This document shows, one piece after another, positions 24,420 through 33,612 of a stretch of DNA of 41,153 nt. The position numbers were made by a program, and so were the translations under genes. The notes under the pieces are model-generated. The model searched no databases. It worked only from the letters and a program-made list of their open reading frames with translations, and was not told where the DNA came from. Within the stretch, counting starts at the first letter, position 1. Every line of letters starts with the position of its first letter. Location of the stretch: assembly GCA_019310525.1 (NCBI GenBank), contig JAFDEE010000026.1:1-41153 (forward strand), read 5' to 3'. This DNA is from Deltaproteobacteria bacterium (GTDB lineage: Bacteria; Desulfobacterota; DSM-4660; Desulfatiglandales; HGW-15).

Positions 24420-25658
24420 ATGAAGAAATGGATCGTGGGAATCGTCTTGATTGCCTTTTTTTGTGTCCCTTTCATGATCGTGCAGCACTCTTACGCTGCA
24501 GATAATGTCTGGCGCATCGGGACCATCTTTCCAATGACCGGTCCCCTTTCCAAAAACGGAATCAAGAATTCCGACGGGGTCAAAATCGCCACCGAGATGA
24601 TAAACGATGCAGGCGGCGTGCTGGGGAAAAAAGTCGTCCTGGTGAGCGCGGATGCCCCGGATCCCCAGGCAGCTGCCAGTGAGGCAAACCGGCTGATTAC
24701 CCACGAAAAGGTAACGGCCATCATCGGAACCCAGGCCAGCAGTCTTTCCATGGCGGCAACGACCGTTGCTGAAAAAAACAAGATCTTTTACCTGGAAAAT
24801 GAGGGAATTTCAGGCCTCATCACCGCCCGCGGCTTCAAGTACATCTTCCGGACCACCTTTAACAGCACCATGATGACCACCCAGATGGTGGATTACGCCG
24901 CTGATGTCCTCGGTCCCAGAAAACTGGGGAAGAAAGCCAGTGAACTCCGTCTGGCAATCATTCACGAAGACGGCGGGTTCGGGACCTCTTCAGGCAAGGG
25001 CCTCATGGCCAGGGCGAAGCAAAGGGGGCTGAAAGTCGTTGCTTCCGAGACATACAGCGCCAAGTCCACAGATCTCTCTTCCCTTGTTCTGAAACTCAAG
25101 CGGGCGAAACCCGATATTCTTCTGGCCGCCCAGTACATCAACGACTCCATACTCTTCCACAGGCAGGCACGTGAGATGAGATTTAAGACCCTGGTGATCG
25201 GAACCACTGCCGGACAGGGCAATCCCGATTTCTACAAGGCCCTTGGCAAGGACGCCGAAGGTGTACTGGCAGGCGGCATCCCCTCCGAGATCTCCGTTGA
25301 AGGGCTTGCTGAAGGCCCCAAAAAAGACGCCAAGGAATTCGTCCGCCGTTACCGTGAAAGCCATAACGGTGAATATCCCAATCCCACATCCTTCGTAGGG
25401 TTTGCAGGAGCTTGGGTCCTTTACAAGTTTATCCTTCCCAAGGCCGGCAGCCTGGATCCTGAAAAACTGAGGGAGGCCGCCCTGAGTTTGGATATTCCGA
25501 GAGGACAGGGGGTTCTTAACTGGGGAGTGAAATTCGCGGGCCCGGACCAGAAAAACGCAGGACAGAATCTCTATGCCTCTGCTGCCATCAACCAGTGGCA
25601 AAACGGGGAGATGAAACTGATTTATCCGAGAGAAATCGCTTCCTCGGATCTCAAGTAA
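24420..25658 (+). CDS. livK: Branched-chain amino-acid-type ABC transporter substrate-binding protein
   Basis: The 412-aa protein has a Sec signal peptide (MKKW start, hydrophobic core, likely cleavage after HSYA) and the type-I periplasmic binding fold: IGTIFPMTGPLSKNG, EMINDAGGVLGKKV and VTAIIGTQASSLSMA. Relatives bind branched-chain amino acids, other amino acids, amides or aromatic acids, so the ligand is open. AAGGAGG precedes ATG 24420; a longer open frame from 24213 would hide the signal peptide and was rejected. It is the first gene of a full five-gene transporter operon and is followed by a strong hairpin. Confidence 0.92.
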   Translation: MKKWIVGIVLIAFFCVPFMIVQHSYAADNVWRIGTIFPMTGPLSKNGIKNSDGVKIATEMINDAGGVLGKKVVLVSADAPDPQAAASEANRLITHEKVTAIIGTQASSLSMAATTVAEKNKIFYLENEGISGLITARGFKYIFRTTFNSTMMTTQMVDYAADVLGPRKLGKKASELRLAIIHEDGGFGTSSGKGLMARAKQRGLKVVASETYSAKSTDLSSLVLKLKRAKPDILLAAQYINDSILFHRQAREMRFKTLVIGTTAGQGNPDFYKALGKDAEGVLAGGIPSEISVEGLAEGPKKDAKEFVRRYRESHNGEYPNPTSFVGFAGAWVLYKFILPKAGSLDPEKLREAALSLDIPRGQGVLNWGVKFAGPDQKNAGQNLYASAAINQWQNGEMKLIYPREIASSDLK

Positions 25659-25661
25659 CAG

Positions 25662-25721
25662 GCAACCGCAGGATGATTCCATGGATCTCCGGTTAACAAG
25701 ATCCATGGAATCATCCGTTGC
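25662..25721 (+). other. large intercistronic hairpin between livK and livH
   Basis: GGATGATTCCATGGATC (25671-25687), a 12-nt loop, and its exact complement (25700-25716) form a perfect 17-bp stem. Outer GCAAC/GTTGC (25662-25666, 25717-25721) extends it across a 4-nt bulge. No T-tract follows. It starts only 4 nt after the livK stop and probably stabilises livK mRNA or limits readthrough into livH. Confidence 0.75.
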
Positions 25722-25885
25722 GCCTTTCGTTCCAGATTCTGCCTCACCCTGGATCGGAACAGGGAGAAGCAGCCTGGGCCTCCTGATCATCCGGCATGCC
25801 GCGAAAGCCGGTCTCAATTCAAAAAAGGCGCTAGATCCAGGGGGAAAACTCCGCAAATTTTTTCTCAGAAGGAACGCGAAAACAG

Positions 25886-26815
25886 ATGGACGCAACCCTC
25901 TTTTTCCAGCTTCTGATCGCCGGTATCCTGCTCGGGGGCATTTACGCTCTGGCGAGCATCGGGCTAACACTCATCTTCGGGGTCATGAAGATCGTCAACT
26001 TCGCCCACGGCGAATTCCTGATGCTGGCCATGTATTTCAGTTACTGGCTTTTTCATTCTCTGCATCTGGATCCATACATTTCCATCATTGTCGTCGCCCC
26101 CGGACTTTTCTTGCTGGGCCTCATTGTATATCGTATCATCATCAAGCCCACCATCGGGGCTCCAGTCCTGGCGCAGATCTTCGTCACCGTGGGCTTGTCC
26201 ATGGTGATCGAGAACCTGGCGCTTCTCATCTGGTCCGCGGATTTCAGGACCGTCTCCCTTGATTACCTTCAGCATTCCATCCTGATCGGTCCCTTTCCCT
26301 CCCTCGGACTGGAGGAAATGATCATTAATCCCGCGCGTCTCATCGCCTTTATCATTGGAACCTCCCTGGCGGTTGCTTTTTACCTGTTTCTGAAATTCAG
26401 CTATACCGGGAAGGTGATCCGGGCCACATCACAGGATCGATCCACCGCACAACTCATGGGAATCAATATAGACAAGATCTATAGGGTGACCTTCGCCATC
26501 GGAATCTTTCTGGTCGGTGTGGCCGGGGCCCTGATGATTCCCATTTATACCGTGCATCCCTTCGTCGGATTCGAATTCGTCCTTGTCATGTTCGTCGTGG
26601 TGGTCCTCGGGGGAATGGGCAGCATCGTCGGGGCCATGATCGCGGGAATCTTCATCGGAATAATTGAAGTGTTTTCCGGTTACATCCTGGGTCCTGACAG
26701 CAAAGAGGCCATCTATTTCCTGGTGTTTATCGCAGTGCTGGTCATAAAACCTTCCGGATTGTTCGGACTAGAAGGAGAAGAAGAGCTTGAACGAATCGAA
26801 GCCATCGACGCATAG
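25886..26815 (+). CDS. livH: Branched-chain amino-acid-type ABC permease LivH
   Basis: The 309-aa membrane protein starts with the typical LLIAGILLGGIYALASIGLTLIFGVMKIVNFAHGE and has about eight hydrophobic segments. It carries the LivH-type cytoplasmic region RATSQDRSTAQLMGINIDKIYR that contacts the ATPases, and the VVLGGMGSIVGAMIAG motif. It pairs with LivM to form the inner-membrane pore. About 230 nt separate it from livK, occupied by the large hairpin. Confidence 0.94.
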   Translation: MDATLFFQLLIAGILLGGIYALASIGLTLIFGVMKIVNFAHGEFLMLAMYFSYWLFHSLHLDPYISIIVVAPGLFLLGLIVYRIIIKPTIGAPVLAQIFVTVGLSMVIENLALLIWSADFRTVSLDYLQHSILIGPFPSLGLEEMIINPARLIAFIIGTSLAVAFYLFLKFSYTGKVIRATSQDRSTAQLMGINIDKIYRVTFAIGIFLVGVAGALMIPIYTVHPFVGFEFVLVMFVVVVLGGMGSIVGAMIAGIFIGIIEVFSGYILGPDSKEAIYFLVFIAVLVIKPSGLFGLEGEEELERIEAIDA

Positions 26816-27797
26816 GGGGAACACCCTTCAAATCGCCGTTCTGATCCTGGGATTTCTCGCTGCGGCCATCGGGCCGCTCTTCATCAAGAATGATTTCTAT
26901 CTGGACGGCTTTATCCTCATTTTTCTCTGGGGTGCCTTTTCCGGCGCATGGAACATCATTTCCGGCTATGCCGGGATGGTTTCCCTGTGTCACAACGCCT
27001 TTTTCGCCATCGGGGCCTATACGTCCACATTGCTTTTCCTTCGCTTCGGCATTACTCCATGGGCGGGCTTGCTCGTCGGCGGCCTCCTTGCGGCGGCTGT
27101 TGGACTGCTTCTCGGGATCGTGTGTTTCCGGCTGAGGAGCCACTACTTTGTTTTGGCCACCCTAGCCTTCGGACAGGTGACCTTCATCATCAGCACGAAC
27201 TGGCGTTCCCTTACCGAGGGCGCCGAAGGACTCGCTCTGCCCATTGAACCAAGTTTTTACAACATGATTTTCCAGGGGAAGCTTCCCTATGTATACCTGG
27301 GCCTGGCCCTGCTGCTGTTGGTCATGATCATCTCCTATTCCATCGAAAATTCACGGCTCGGATATTACCTTACAGCCTTCAGGGAAAACGAGGACGCAGC
27401 CCGCGCGCTTGGTGTTAAAACGGGAAGGGTTCGTTTGATCGCCATGGGGATCAGCTCCTTTCTCGCGGCCGTAACAGGCACCTTTTACGCCCAGTACATC
27501 ATCTATATCGACCCTTCAAGCGTGGCCCGACTTCAGCTATCGGTCCAGGTGGCCCTCTTCACCATTGTGGGCGGACTCGGCACCGTCCTGGGGCCCACGA
27601 TAGGCGCTATCATTTTCATTCCGATCACCATATTCCTGAGGGCCACTCTGGGGACGGCGGTTCCCGGCCTTCACATGATCATCTACGGGTCGATCCTCAT
27701 CCTTGTGCTCCTTTTCATGCCTAAGGGCATTTACGGAACATTAAAGGGCAAGGGTTACCCGGCCTTTTCACGCAAACTCTATAAGGGAAGAAGTTGA
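26787..27797 (+). CDS. livM: Branched-chain amino-acid-type ABC permease LivM
   Basis: The 336-aa membrane protein has the LivM features LWGAFSGAWNIISGYAGMVSLCHNAFFAIGAYT, the cytoplasmic loop AFRENEDAARALGVKTGRVR and the TIVGGLGTVLGPTIGA region. TTG 26787 is the likely start: AAGGAG lies nine bases before it and there is no suitable ATG until well into the conserved part. It overlaps livH by 29 nt, implying translational coupling. Confidence 0.92.
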   Translation: MNESKPSTHRGNTLQIAVLILGFLAAAIGPLFIKNDFYLDGFILIFLWGAFSGAWNIISGYAGMVSLCHNAFFAIGAYTSTLLFLRFGITPWAGLLVGGLLAAAVGLLLGIVCFRLRSHYFVLATLAFGQVTFIISTNWRSLTEGAEGLALPIEPSFYNMIFQGKLPYVYLGLALLLLVMIISYSIENSRLGYYLTAFRENEDAARALGVKTGRVRLIAMGISSFLAAVTGTFYAQYIIYIDPSSVARLQLSVQVALFTIVGGLGTVLGPTIGAIIFIPITIFLRATLGTAVPGLHMIIYGSILILVLLFMPKGIYGTLKGKGYPAFSRKLYKGRS

Positions 27798-27809
27798 GGA
27801 ATTCGCCCC

Positions 27810-28544
27810 ATGCTTGAGGTCCATGAGATAAGCAAGTTTTTCGGTGGAAACCCGGCCCTTCAACATGTCAGCTTCCGGATCGACAAGGGAGAGGTCGTGG
27901 GACTCATCGGTCCCAACGGATCCGGAAAGACCACCCTTTTCAATGTGGTCACGGGATTTCTCCGTTCCAAGACTGGCTCCATCCGCTTTGATGGAAAGAA
28001 CATCTCCTGTATGAAACCCGAAGATATCTGCTTCCTCGGGCTTTGCCGCACCTTCCAGATCACCAAACCCTTCAGCAACATTCCCGTGCTCAAGAACGTC
28101 ATGATCGGGGCGCTGGTCAGGGAAAAGAGCCTCAAAGGTGCCAGGAAAAAGGCTGAAGAGGTACTGGAGTTCGTCGGTATGCAGGACAAGAAGGACGTCC
28201 TGGGAAAGAGCCTGACCATCGCAGACCGTAAACGTCTTGAGATTGCCAGGGGACTGGCTACCTCCCCAAGGCTTTTCCTCCTTGATGAAGTCATGGCGGG
28301 CCTTACTCCAAGCGAACTCCAGGAGATAATGGCCCTTATCCGCAAGATGGTGGACTCCGGGATCACGCTTTTCGTGATCGAGCATATCATGGCGGCGATG
28401 ATGAACCTGGCCGAGAGAATCATCGTACTGGATCACGGAGAAATCATCGCCCAGGGGGAACCTGCGGAAATAGCCTGTGATCCCAATTGTATCAAGGCTT
28501 ACCTAGGAGAGGAGTATCTGAGTGCTCAACATCAACAACCTTAA
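27810..28544 (+). CDS. livG: Branched-chain amino-acid-type ABC ATPase LivG
   Basis: The 244-aa ATPase has Walker A GLIGPNGSGKTT, a signature-region variant (LTIADRKRLEIARGLAT), Walker B FLLDEVMAGL and the switch His in FVIEHIMAA. The signature begins LTIAD rather than LSxGQ or LPYGx; this ADRKRLEIAR form occurs in some LivG-like proteins. Walker B ends in DEVMAGL, also common in LivG. It sits 12 nt after livM and forms a heterodimer with LivF. Confidence 0.92.
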   Translation: MLEVHEISKFFGGNPALQHVSFRIDKGEVVGLIGPNGSGKTTLFNVVTGFLRSKTGSIRFDGKNISCMKPEDICFLGLCRTFQITKPFSNIPVLKNVMIGALVREKSLKGARKKAEEVLEFVGMQDKKDVLGKSLTIADRKRLEIARGLATSPRLFLLDEVMAGLTPSELQEIMALIRKMVDSGITLFVIEHIMAAMMNLAERIIVLDHGEIIAQGEPAEIACDPNCIKAYLGEEYLSAQHQQP

Positions 28545-29226
28545 CGTTTCCTATGGTGATGTCCAGGTCCTTTTCGACGTATCCTGCTCTATTGAAGAGG
28601 CGGAACTCGTATCGATCGTCGGGGCCAACGCTGCGGGAAAAAGCACCCTTCTAAGAGCAATATCCGGAATCTTGCGAAAGGTATCCGGATCCATCCGGTT
28701 CAAGGAAAAAGAACTCGTGGGCATGCCCGCCCATGAAGTGGTTTCCCTCGGGATCGTTCACATCCCCCAGGGACGCCGGGTCTTTCCTGCGATGACGGTC
28801 CAGGAAAACCTGGAACTCGGATTTTACTCCCAGAGGGCGGGAGGAGGCATTCAAGAACTGCTGAATCAGATGTACGACTTCTTCCCTGAGCTCTCCAAAC
28901 TAAAGGGTCGACTAGCCGGGCGGTTAAGTGGAGGAGAGCAGCAAATGCTGGCCATCGCCCGGGGCCTGATGGCTCGTCCGGTGCTTCTCACGGTGGACGA
29001 ACCCTCACTCGGCCTTGCCCCGATTCTAGTTGAAAAAACCTTCCAGATCATTGAAAGGATCAAGCAGGAAAAAGTCACCATATTGCTCGTGGAACAAAAC
29101 GTGTTCAAGGCCCTAAACATCTCCGACCATGCCTACGTCATAGAGAACGGCCGTATCGTAATGCAAGGTCTCGGTAAAGATCTGCTCCAGGATGAACACC
29201 TGAAGAAGGCCTATCTCGGTATGTGA
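28522..29226 (+). CDS. livF: Branched-chain amino-acid-type ABC ATPase LivF
   Basis: The 234-aa ATPase has Walker A SIVGANAAGKST, a LivF-type IPQGRRVFPAMTVQENLELG block, the signature LSGGEQQMLAIARGLMA, Walker B LLTVDEPSLGLAP and the switch segment ILLVEQN (Gln in the usual LivF form). The start is GTG 28522, preceded by GGAGAGGAG and overlapping livG by 23 nt. The operon ends here; the next gene starts 158 nt later and may still be read from the same promoter. Confidence 0.94.
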   Translation: MLNINNLNVSYGDVQVLFDVSCSIEEAELVSIVGANAAGKSTLLRAISGILRKVSGSIRFKEKELVGMPAHEVVSLGIVHIPQGRRVFPAMTVQENLELGFYSQRAGGGIQELLNQMYDFFPELSKLKGRLAGRLSGGEQQMLAIARGLMARPVLLTVDEPSLGLAPILVEKTFQIIERIKQEKVTILLVEQNVFKALNISDHAYVIENGRIVMQGLGKDLLQDEHLKKAYLGM

Positions 29227-29384
29227 GGGTTCTTTACCGAAATTTCCAACTCTCCTATCGGCGGGCTTTCTGATGTCAGGACCGCGTGCGCCCGATTTGT
29301 GAGGAAAGCCACCCGCAAAAGAAACCTCCGGCCGGGCCGACCTTCCTGTTTTTTTTCGATTTTATGGACCCAGGAGAAAAGAAA

Positions 29385-30548
29385 ATGCACGAAACAGTGA
29401 ACAAATCGGATTCCTCCCTGGAAAGGGAATTCCCTTTCCAGGTTCCCGACTACCGCTTCGATCAAAAAAACGAGATGTTCAAGAGGCGAACCTGGGATCC
29501 GGAGTTCAAGCCCCATGGAGACCGCCTTTACAATACCATCAAGTTCCAGGACAGATACGGATACCGCAAATTGGATTATGCCTTGCGTAATGCCGCATGG
29601 AACCTGGAATACGGGTATGCATTCGGCAATATGTGCAGCAACTACGGGCTCTATTCCTGGGACCACATCCCGGCAAAGGCCAAGCGTTTCGTGGAAACGG
29701 GAGGGGCTGTCAAGAACAGCCCCGAGGTCAACACCCGTATCGTGAAAAAGGCGGCCAGGCTTTTCGGGGCGGACCTTGTGGGCGTCTGTTACGCCCACCC
29801 CAATCTCGTCTATTCCCACGAATACGACCTCGTTCACATGGAACACAAGCCGCTGGAACTACCGCCGGGATGCACCAACGCCATCGTCATGGCCATAGAG
29901 ATGAACTACGAGGCGACCCGCTACTCCCCGGATGCCATATCTGGCGCGGCCACCGGCCTCGGCTACTCGATGCAGGCCGTAGTGGCCAACCTCCTGGCCG
30001 CTTTTATCCGCGGCCTCGGGTACCGCGCGGTCCCGTCCGGGAACGACACCGCCCTGTCCATCCCCCTGGCCATGGCTGCCGGCCTTGGAGAACTGGGACG
30101 CATGGGACTTCTTATCACCCCCGTGTTCGGGCCGCGGGTCAGGATATGCAAGGTTTTCACGGACCTTCCCCTTGTCCACGACACCTATCGACCTTTCGGG
30201 GTTGCCAAATTCTGCGAAACATGCAAAAAATGCGCGAGAAACTGCCCTTCCCAGGCCATCACCTTCGGGGAGCCGACCATGGAGGGACCTTCCATGTCCA
30301 ACTTTTCCGGGGTCCTGAAATGGTATATCAACCCGGAAAAATGTTTTCTCTTCTGGGTCAAGAACTGGATGGATTGCAACAATTGTGTCATGTCCTGCCC
30401 CTTTAACAAGCCCGCGGGAAAGATCCATGACCTTACCAGGTTCTTGATCCGCCGCGCGCCGATTTTCAACCGTGCCTTCCTGTGGATGGACGATCTCATG
30501 GGATACGGGAAACCTCTGCGGAACAAGAGATACTGGGAACGGCCTTAA
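29385..30548 (+). CDS. Reductive-dehalogenase-like Fe-S protein, copy 1
   Basis: The 387-aa protein resembles RdhA, the corrinoid and Fe-S reductive dehalogenase: IRGLGYRAVPSGNDTALSIPLAMAAGLGELGRMGLLITPVFGPRVRICKVFTDLPL is followed by two clusters, CETCKKCARNCP and C-x10-CNNCVMSCPFNKP. No twin-arginine signal peptide is present and no RdhB anchor gene adjoins, so it should be cytoplasmic, unlike respiratory RdhA. It is also shorter than usual (about 450-500). It may act on halogenated compounds or catalyse another corrinoid/Fe-S reduction. CAGGAG precedes ATG 29385; a T8 run upstream (29349-29356) may mark a weak terminator after liv. Confidence 0.8.
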   Translation: MHETVNKSDSSLEREFPFQVPDYRFDQKNEMFKRRTWDPEFKPHGDRLYNTIKFQDRYGYRKLDYALRNAAWNLEYGYAFGNMCSNYGLYSWDHIPAKAKRFVETGGAVKNSPEVNTRIVKKAARLFGADLVGVCYAHPNLVYSHEYDLVHMEHKPLELPPGCTNAIVMAIEMNYEATRYSPDAISGAATGLGYSMQAVVANLLAAFIRGLGYRAVPSGNDTALSIPLAMAAGLGELGRMGLLITPVFGPRVRICKVFTDLPLVHDTYRPFGVAKFCETCKKCARNCPSQAITFGEPTMEGPSMSNFSGVLKWYINPEKCFLFWVKNWMDCNNCVMSCPFNKPAGKIHDLTRFLIRRAPIFNRAFLWMDDLMGYGKPLRNKRYWERP

Positions 30549-30673
30549 CTCCAGGCCTTACCAACCATTTCCCAAGGCGCACCTGTTGAATCCCGGGACC
30601 GGGTTATTCGGTCCAAATCCCTTCGTGATATGGGCGGGGAAGGCCCCAAAGGATTATCAGACTTGTAATTCCC

Positions 30674-31576
30674 ATGGAACTGCCTTTTTACCACATCGGC
30701 GAGCTGGCCGCCCTGGGGGCGGCTTTCCTTTGGGCGGTGGCCACCGTCCTTTTTCGCCGCATCGGGTTCGAAATCCCTCCCCTCCTTTTGAATCTGCTAA
30801 AGGGCCTGGTCAGTCTCTTACTGGTGGGCCCAACCTTACTCCTCACTCAAGAGTCACACACCCCTGTGGAACCTGCGGGCTGGTTGCTGCTCCTTTTAAG
30901 CGGGGTGTTCGGCATCGGCTGCGGCGACACCTTTTTTTTCGCATCCCTGAACCGGATCGGCGAGGGCCGCTCGGTCCTGATCGTCGAAACGGTGGCCCCA
31001 CTTTTCGCCACTCTTTTCTCGATGGGGTTCCTGTATGAATTTCTTCCTCTCCAGGGATTCCTTGGAATCGCTGTGACCGTGGCTGGGGTCGGCTGGGTCC
31101 TTGCCGAGAGAACCACTCCCTCCGACGGCGCCAGAAGGCGGGCCAAGCGCGGAATTCTTCTTGGACTTGCGGCCGCCTTTTTCCAGGCGGTCGGTTCGGT
31201 TCTTTCCAGGGCGGCCTTCCTTCACACCGAGATCACGCCGATGTGGAGCACCCTGATCCGGCTGATCGGTGGGAACCTCTTTTTACTCGTTTTCATCCCC
31301 CTTCGGGGCCAGGCCCTGTTTCCAAGAGCATTGATGTCTCTGAAGATCTGGACATTCATTCTCGCTGCGACCTTTTTTGGAACCTACCTGGGCATCCTGT
31401 TTCAACAGATCTCCCTGAAATATACCAGTGCAGGGATCGCTCAGACCCTCATGGGAACGAGCGCTTTGTTCGTCCTGCCTTTCACTCTCTTGCGGGGAGA
31501 ACGGGTAAGCCTGCGGGCGGTACTGGGTGCCCTCGTTGCCCTCTGCGGTATCTTTTTGCTCTTCAGTCTGAAATGA
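30674..31576 (+). CDS. EamA/DMT-family transporter
   Basis: The 300-aa membrane protein consists of two EamA repeats of about five helices each: HIGELAALGAAFLWAVATVLFRR starts the first and RAKRGILLGLAAAFFQAVGSVLSR the second. DMT proteins usually export metabolites or amino acids; the substrate is unknown. It lies between the two RdhA-like genes, with only 20 nt to the second one, so an operon link is likely, perhaps exporting a product or taking up a substrate of these enzymes. Confidence 0.85.
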   Translation: MELPFYHIGELAALGAAFLWAVATVLFRRIGFEIPPLLLNLLKGLVSLLLVGPTLLLTQESHTPVEPAGWLLLLLSGVFGIGCGDTFFFASLNRIGEGRSVLIVETVAPLFATLFSMGFLYEFLPLQGFLGIAVTVAGVGWVLAERTTPSDGARRRAKRGILLGLAAAFFQAVGSVLSRAAFLHTEITPMWSTLIRLIGGNLFLLVFIPLRGQALFPRALMSLKIWTFILAATFFGTYLGILFQQISLKYTSAGIAQTLMGTSALFVLPFTLLRGERVSLRAVLGALVALCGIFLLFSLK

Positions 31577-31596
31577 CAGGAGAAAAGGAGATTTCA

Positions 31597-32742
31597 ATGA
31601 AAGTCGTGAATGAACCCACATACAAGAAATACATTACAGGGGAACTGAAACGATTCGACGACCGGAATACGGCCTTCAGCCGGGGCCACGTGGAGGGGAA
31701 CAAGTACACGGCCATGCACGAGAAAGGCATCACGAACATGCTGAACGCCCCTCCGGGTCAAACCATCCTGGACCATGCAACGTCGGTGGCCGGGGGCACT
31801 GTGGATTACGTGGTGCGCATGAATCTCCTCGGGAGGGAAATGAAGCCGATCTATAATGACGGGTATCGTCTGAAGGATCCAGACCCCGCCGCCATGAGCC
31901 GGGTAATCAAAGAAAAGGCCAAATGGATCGGAGCGGACGACGTGGGCATCGCCCGGATCAACCCCCTGTGGATCTATTCCCACTGGGGCCACCACAACGT
32001 CAAGTATTCCCAGGCCGCCGAAGTAGGGGATCCGATTGAACTTCCATCCGGATATAAGTTCGTGATCGTCATGCTCAACGAGTTGGCACACGAAGTCATA
32101 CAGCGGTCCCCTGCGGTTGAATACGAAACGGACATCAGCTACTCAAAAGGGGTATGGTGCGCGGCCTCCCTCGCTACTTTCATAACTGAACTCGGGTACC
32201 GGGCCATACCGACGGTCAATGAAATCGGGATCAACGTGGCCATGGCCGTGGATGCCGGCCTGGGTGAAATGGGGCGGAGCGGGCAGCTCATCACCCGCGA
32301 TTACGGCCCCAGAGTGCGCATCAGCAAGGTCTTTACGGATCTCCCCCTTATTCCTGACCGACCCGTTGATATCGGGGTCCAGGAGTTTTGCGAGAAGTGC
32401 GCGATCTGCGCCCAATACTGTCCCAGCGAGGCGATTCCCATGGGGGAGAGAACAGACAGGGCATGGGATGAGTGCAATTCCCCCGGTATGCTGAAATGGC
32501 CGATCCATGCCATGAAATGCTTTGATTGGTGGGTTAAAAACGGGAACCACTGCTCCATTTGTATTCGCGTTTGCCCGTGGAACAAGCCCAACGACGCCCT
32601 CCACAAAGGGGTCCGTTTCTTTGCGGAGCGAAACATCTTCACCCGACTCATCGTCCGGATGGATCAAATGATGGGTTACGGGAAACAGGTGGTGAAGGAC
32701 GGCCCAGTAAAGGACTGCTCCGTGGAGCGAAAGAAGAGATGA
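31597..32742 (+). CDS. Reductive-dehalogenase-like Fe-S protein, copy 2
   Basis: The 381-aa protein is a distant paralogue of the gene at 29385. It keeps ITELGYRAIPTVNEIGINVAMAVDAGLGEMGRSGQLITRDYGPRVRISKVFTDLPL and the two 4Fe-4S clusters: CEKCAICAQYCP, then C-x10-CSICIRVCPWNKP. It also lacks a twin-arginine signal. Both copies share the middle motif WIGADDVGIARINP / LFGADLVGVCYAHP, the region between the N-terminal and corrinoid-type domains. The long open frame upstream of ATG 31597 runs through the EamA gene in another frame; AAAGGAG six bases before the ATG fixes the start. The gene is convergent with the lipoprotein gene. Confidence 0.8.
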   Translation: MKVVNEPTYKKYITGELKRFDDRNTAFSRGHVEGNKYTAMHEKGITNMLNAPPGQTILDHATSVAGGTVDYVVRMNLLGREMKPIYNDGYRLKDPDPAAMSRVIKEKAKWIGADDVGIARINPLWIYSHWGHHNVKYSQAAEVGDPIELPSGYKFVIVMLNELAHEVIQRSPAVEYETDISYSKGVWCAASLATFITELGYRAIPTVNEIGINVAMAVDAGLGEMGRSGQLITRDYGPRVRISKVFTDLPLIPDRPVDIGVQEFCEKCAICAQYCPSEAIPMGERTDRAWDECNSPGMLKWPIHAMKCFDWWVKNGNHCSICIRVCPWNKPNDALHKGVRFFAERNIFTRLIVRMDQMMGYGKQVVKDGPVKDCSVERKKR

Positions 32743-32805
32743 TCGAGTAGAGGAGGGGGAAACGCCTTACTTTTTCTCTTACCGGGATTCGGGGAAAAAA
32801 TATGG

Positions 32806-33612
32806 CTATTTCTTTACCACCACCGTCGCCATGTTCTCACAGGCCGACCGCAGATCGAGTTTGCAGGCCGATTTGAAATCTCTCAGGGCCGACTTGAAGT
32901 CTCCCTTCTCCCGAAAGGCCAACGCCCTGGTATTGTATGCTTCCGCAATTTTCGAATCCAACACCAAAGCCCTGTCACAATCCCGGATGGCCTCATCAAA
33001 CCGTCCCTTTTCATAAAGGGCCCGGGCCCGGTAAACATAGGAAGAAGCGAGCCTGGAATCCAGGGAAACGGCCCTTGTTGCGGCCTCGATTCCTTGATCC
33101 CATTCCCCCTTAATGAGGCTGCGGCGACTCAACTCTGCATAATAGATCGCAAGGGGGCTGTTTCTCGGCCTGTCCCTCACGGCCAACACTCGGTCCCGGT
33201 TTCCATGCTTGTCGACAACCTCGTAGGTCACGGCCATCAGATGCCAGGTTCCATTGAACCGATCCACCGGGCTGACCATGTAAGTACCCAGTCCAAAAGT
33301 CGCAACATCAAGGGAATCCGCGATCATGGTCTCGATTACACTTCTCTCCCTCTCGTACCTGTAAACGGCCACATAGACATCCTTGTCCAGAACCATTGTA
33401 AGCACAGGGACACCCAGATACTTCTCAGCCTTTTCGCGGGTGATCCCCACATAGATCGGGCCGAAGGAGGGGGCGGTAGAACCCAACCTGGTGAAGAGCC
33501 CTGAACTCGTCGTAGGGGTCAGGATATGTGAGGCCAGGGGCCAGCACCCGAAAAGAAACCAGGAAATGGAAAACAAGAGAAGGAATCTTCCGATGGCATA
33601 AAGCTTTTTCAC
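32806..33612 (-). CDS. TPR-repeat lipoprotein
   Basis: The 268-aa protein has a lipoprotein signal (basic KKLYAIGRF, hydrophobic core, lipobox-like LFGC), so it is probably anchored in the inner or outer membrane. The central region (VGITREKAEKYLGVPV to VAVYRYER) resembles small outer-membrane-assembly-type domains. The C-terminal 100 residues hold about three TPR units (SSYVYRARALYEKGRFDEAIRDCDRAL, AEAYNTRALAFREKGDFKSALRDFKSA). No specific role can be given. GTG 33612 with GGGGGAG before it was chosen over a codon 19 residues upstream. Confidence 0.75.
   Translation of the reverse strand: MKKLYAIGRFLLLFSISWFLFGCWPLASHILTPTTSSGLFTRLGSTAPSFGPIYVGITREKAEKYLGVPVLTMVLDKDVYVAVYRYERERSVIETMIADSLDVATFGLGTYMVSPVDRFNGTWHLMAVTYEVVDKHGNRDRVLAVRDRPRNSPLAIYYAELSRRSLIKGEWDQGIEAATRAVSLDSRLASSYVYRARALYEKGRFDEAIRDCDRALVLDSKIAEAYNTRALAFREKGDFKSALRDFKSACKLDLRSACENMATVVVKK

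Noticed and set aside
29302-29356. Terminator between livF and the first RdhA-like gene
   Set aside because: A T8 run is present, but the only stem (AGGAA/TTCCT) is 5 bp with a long loop. It is mentioned only as a possibility.
31243-31596. N-terminal extension of the second RdhA-like protein
   Set aside because: The frame lies inside the EamA gene and lacks RdhA features or a twin-arginine motif; a strong ribosome binding site marks 31597.
29385-32742. Respiratory organohalide reduction operon
   Set aside because: There is no twin-arginine signal, no RdhB membrane anchor and no RdhC/K regulator; only cytoplasmic homologues are present.
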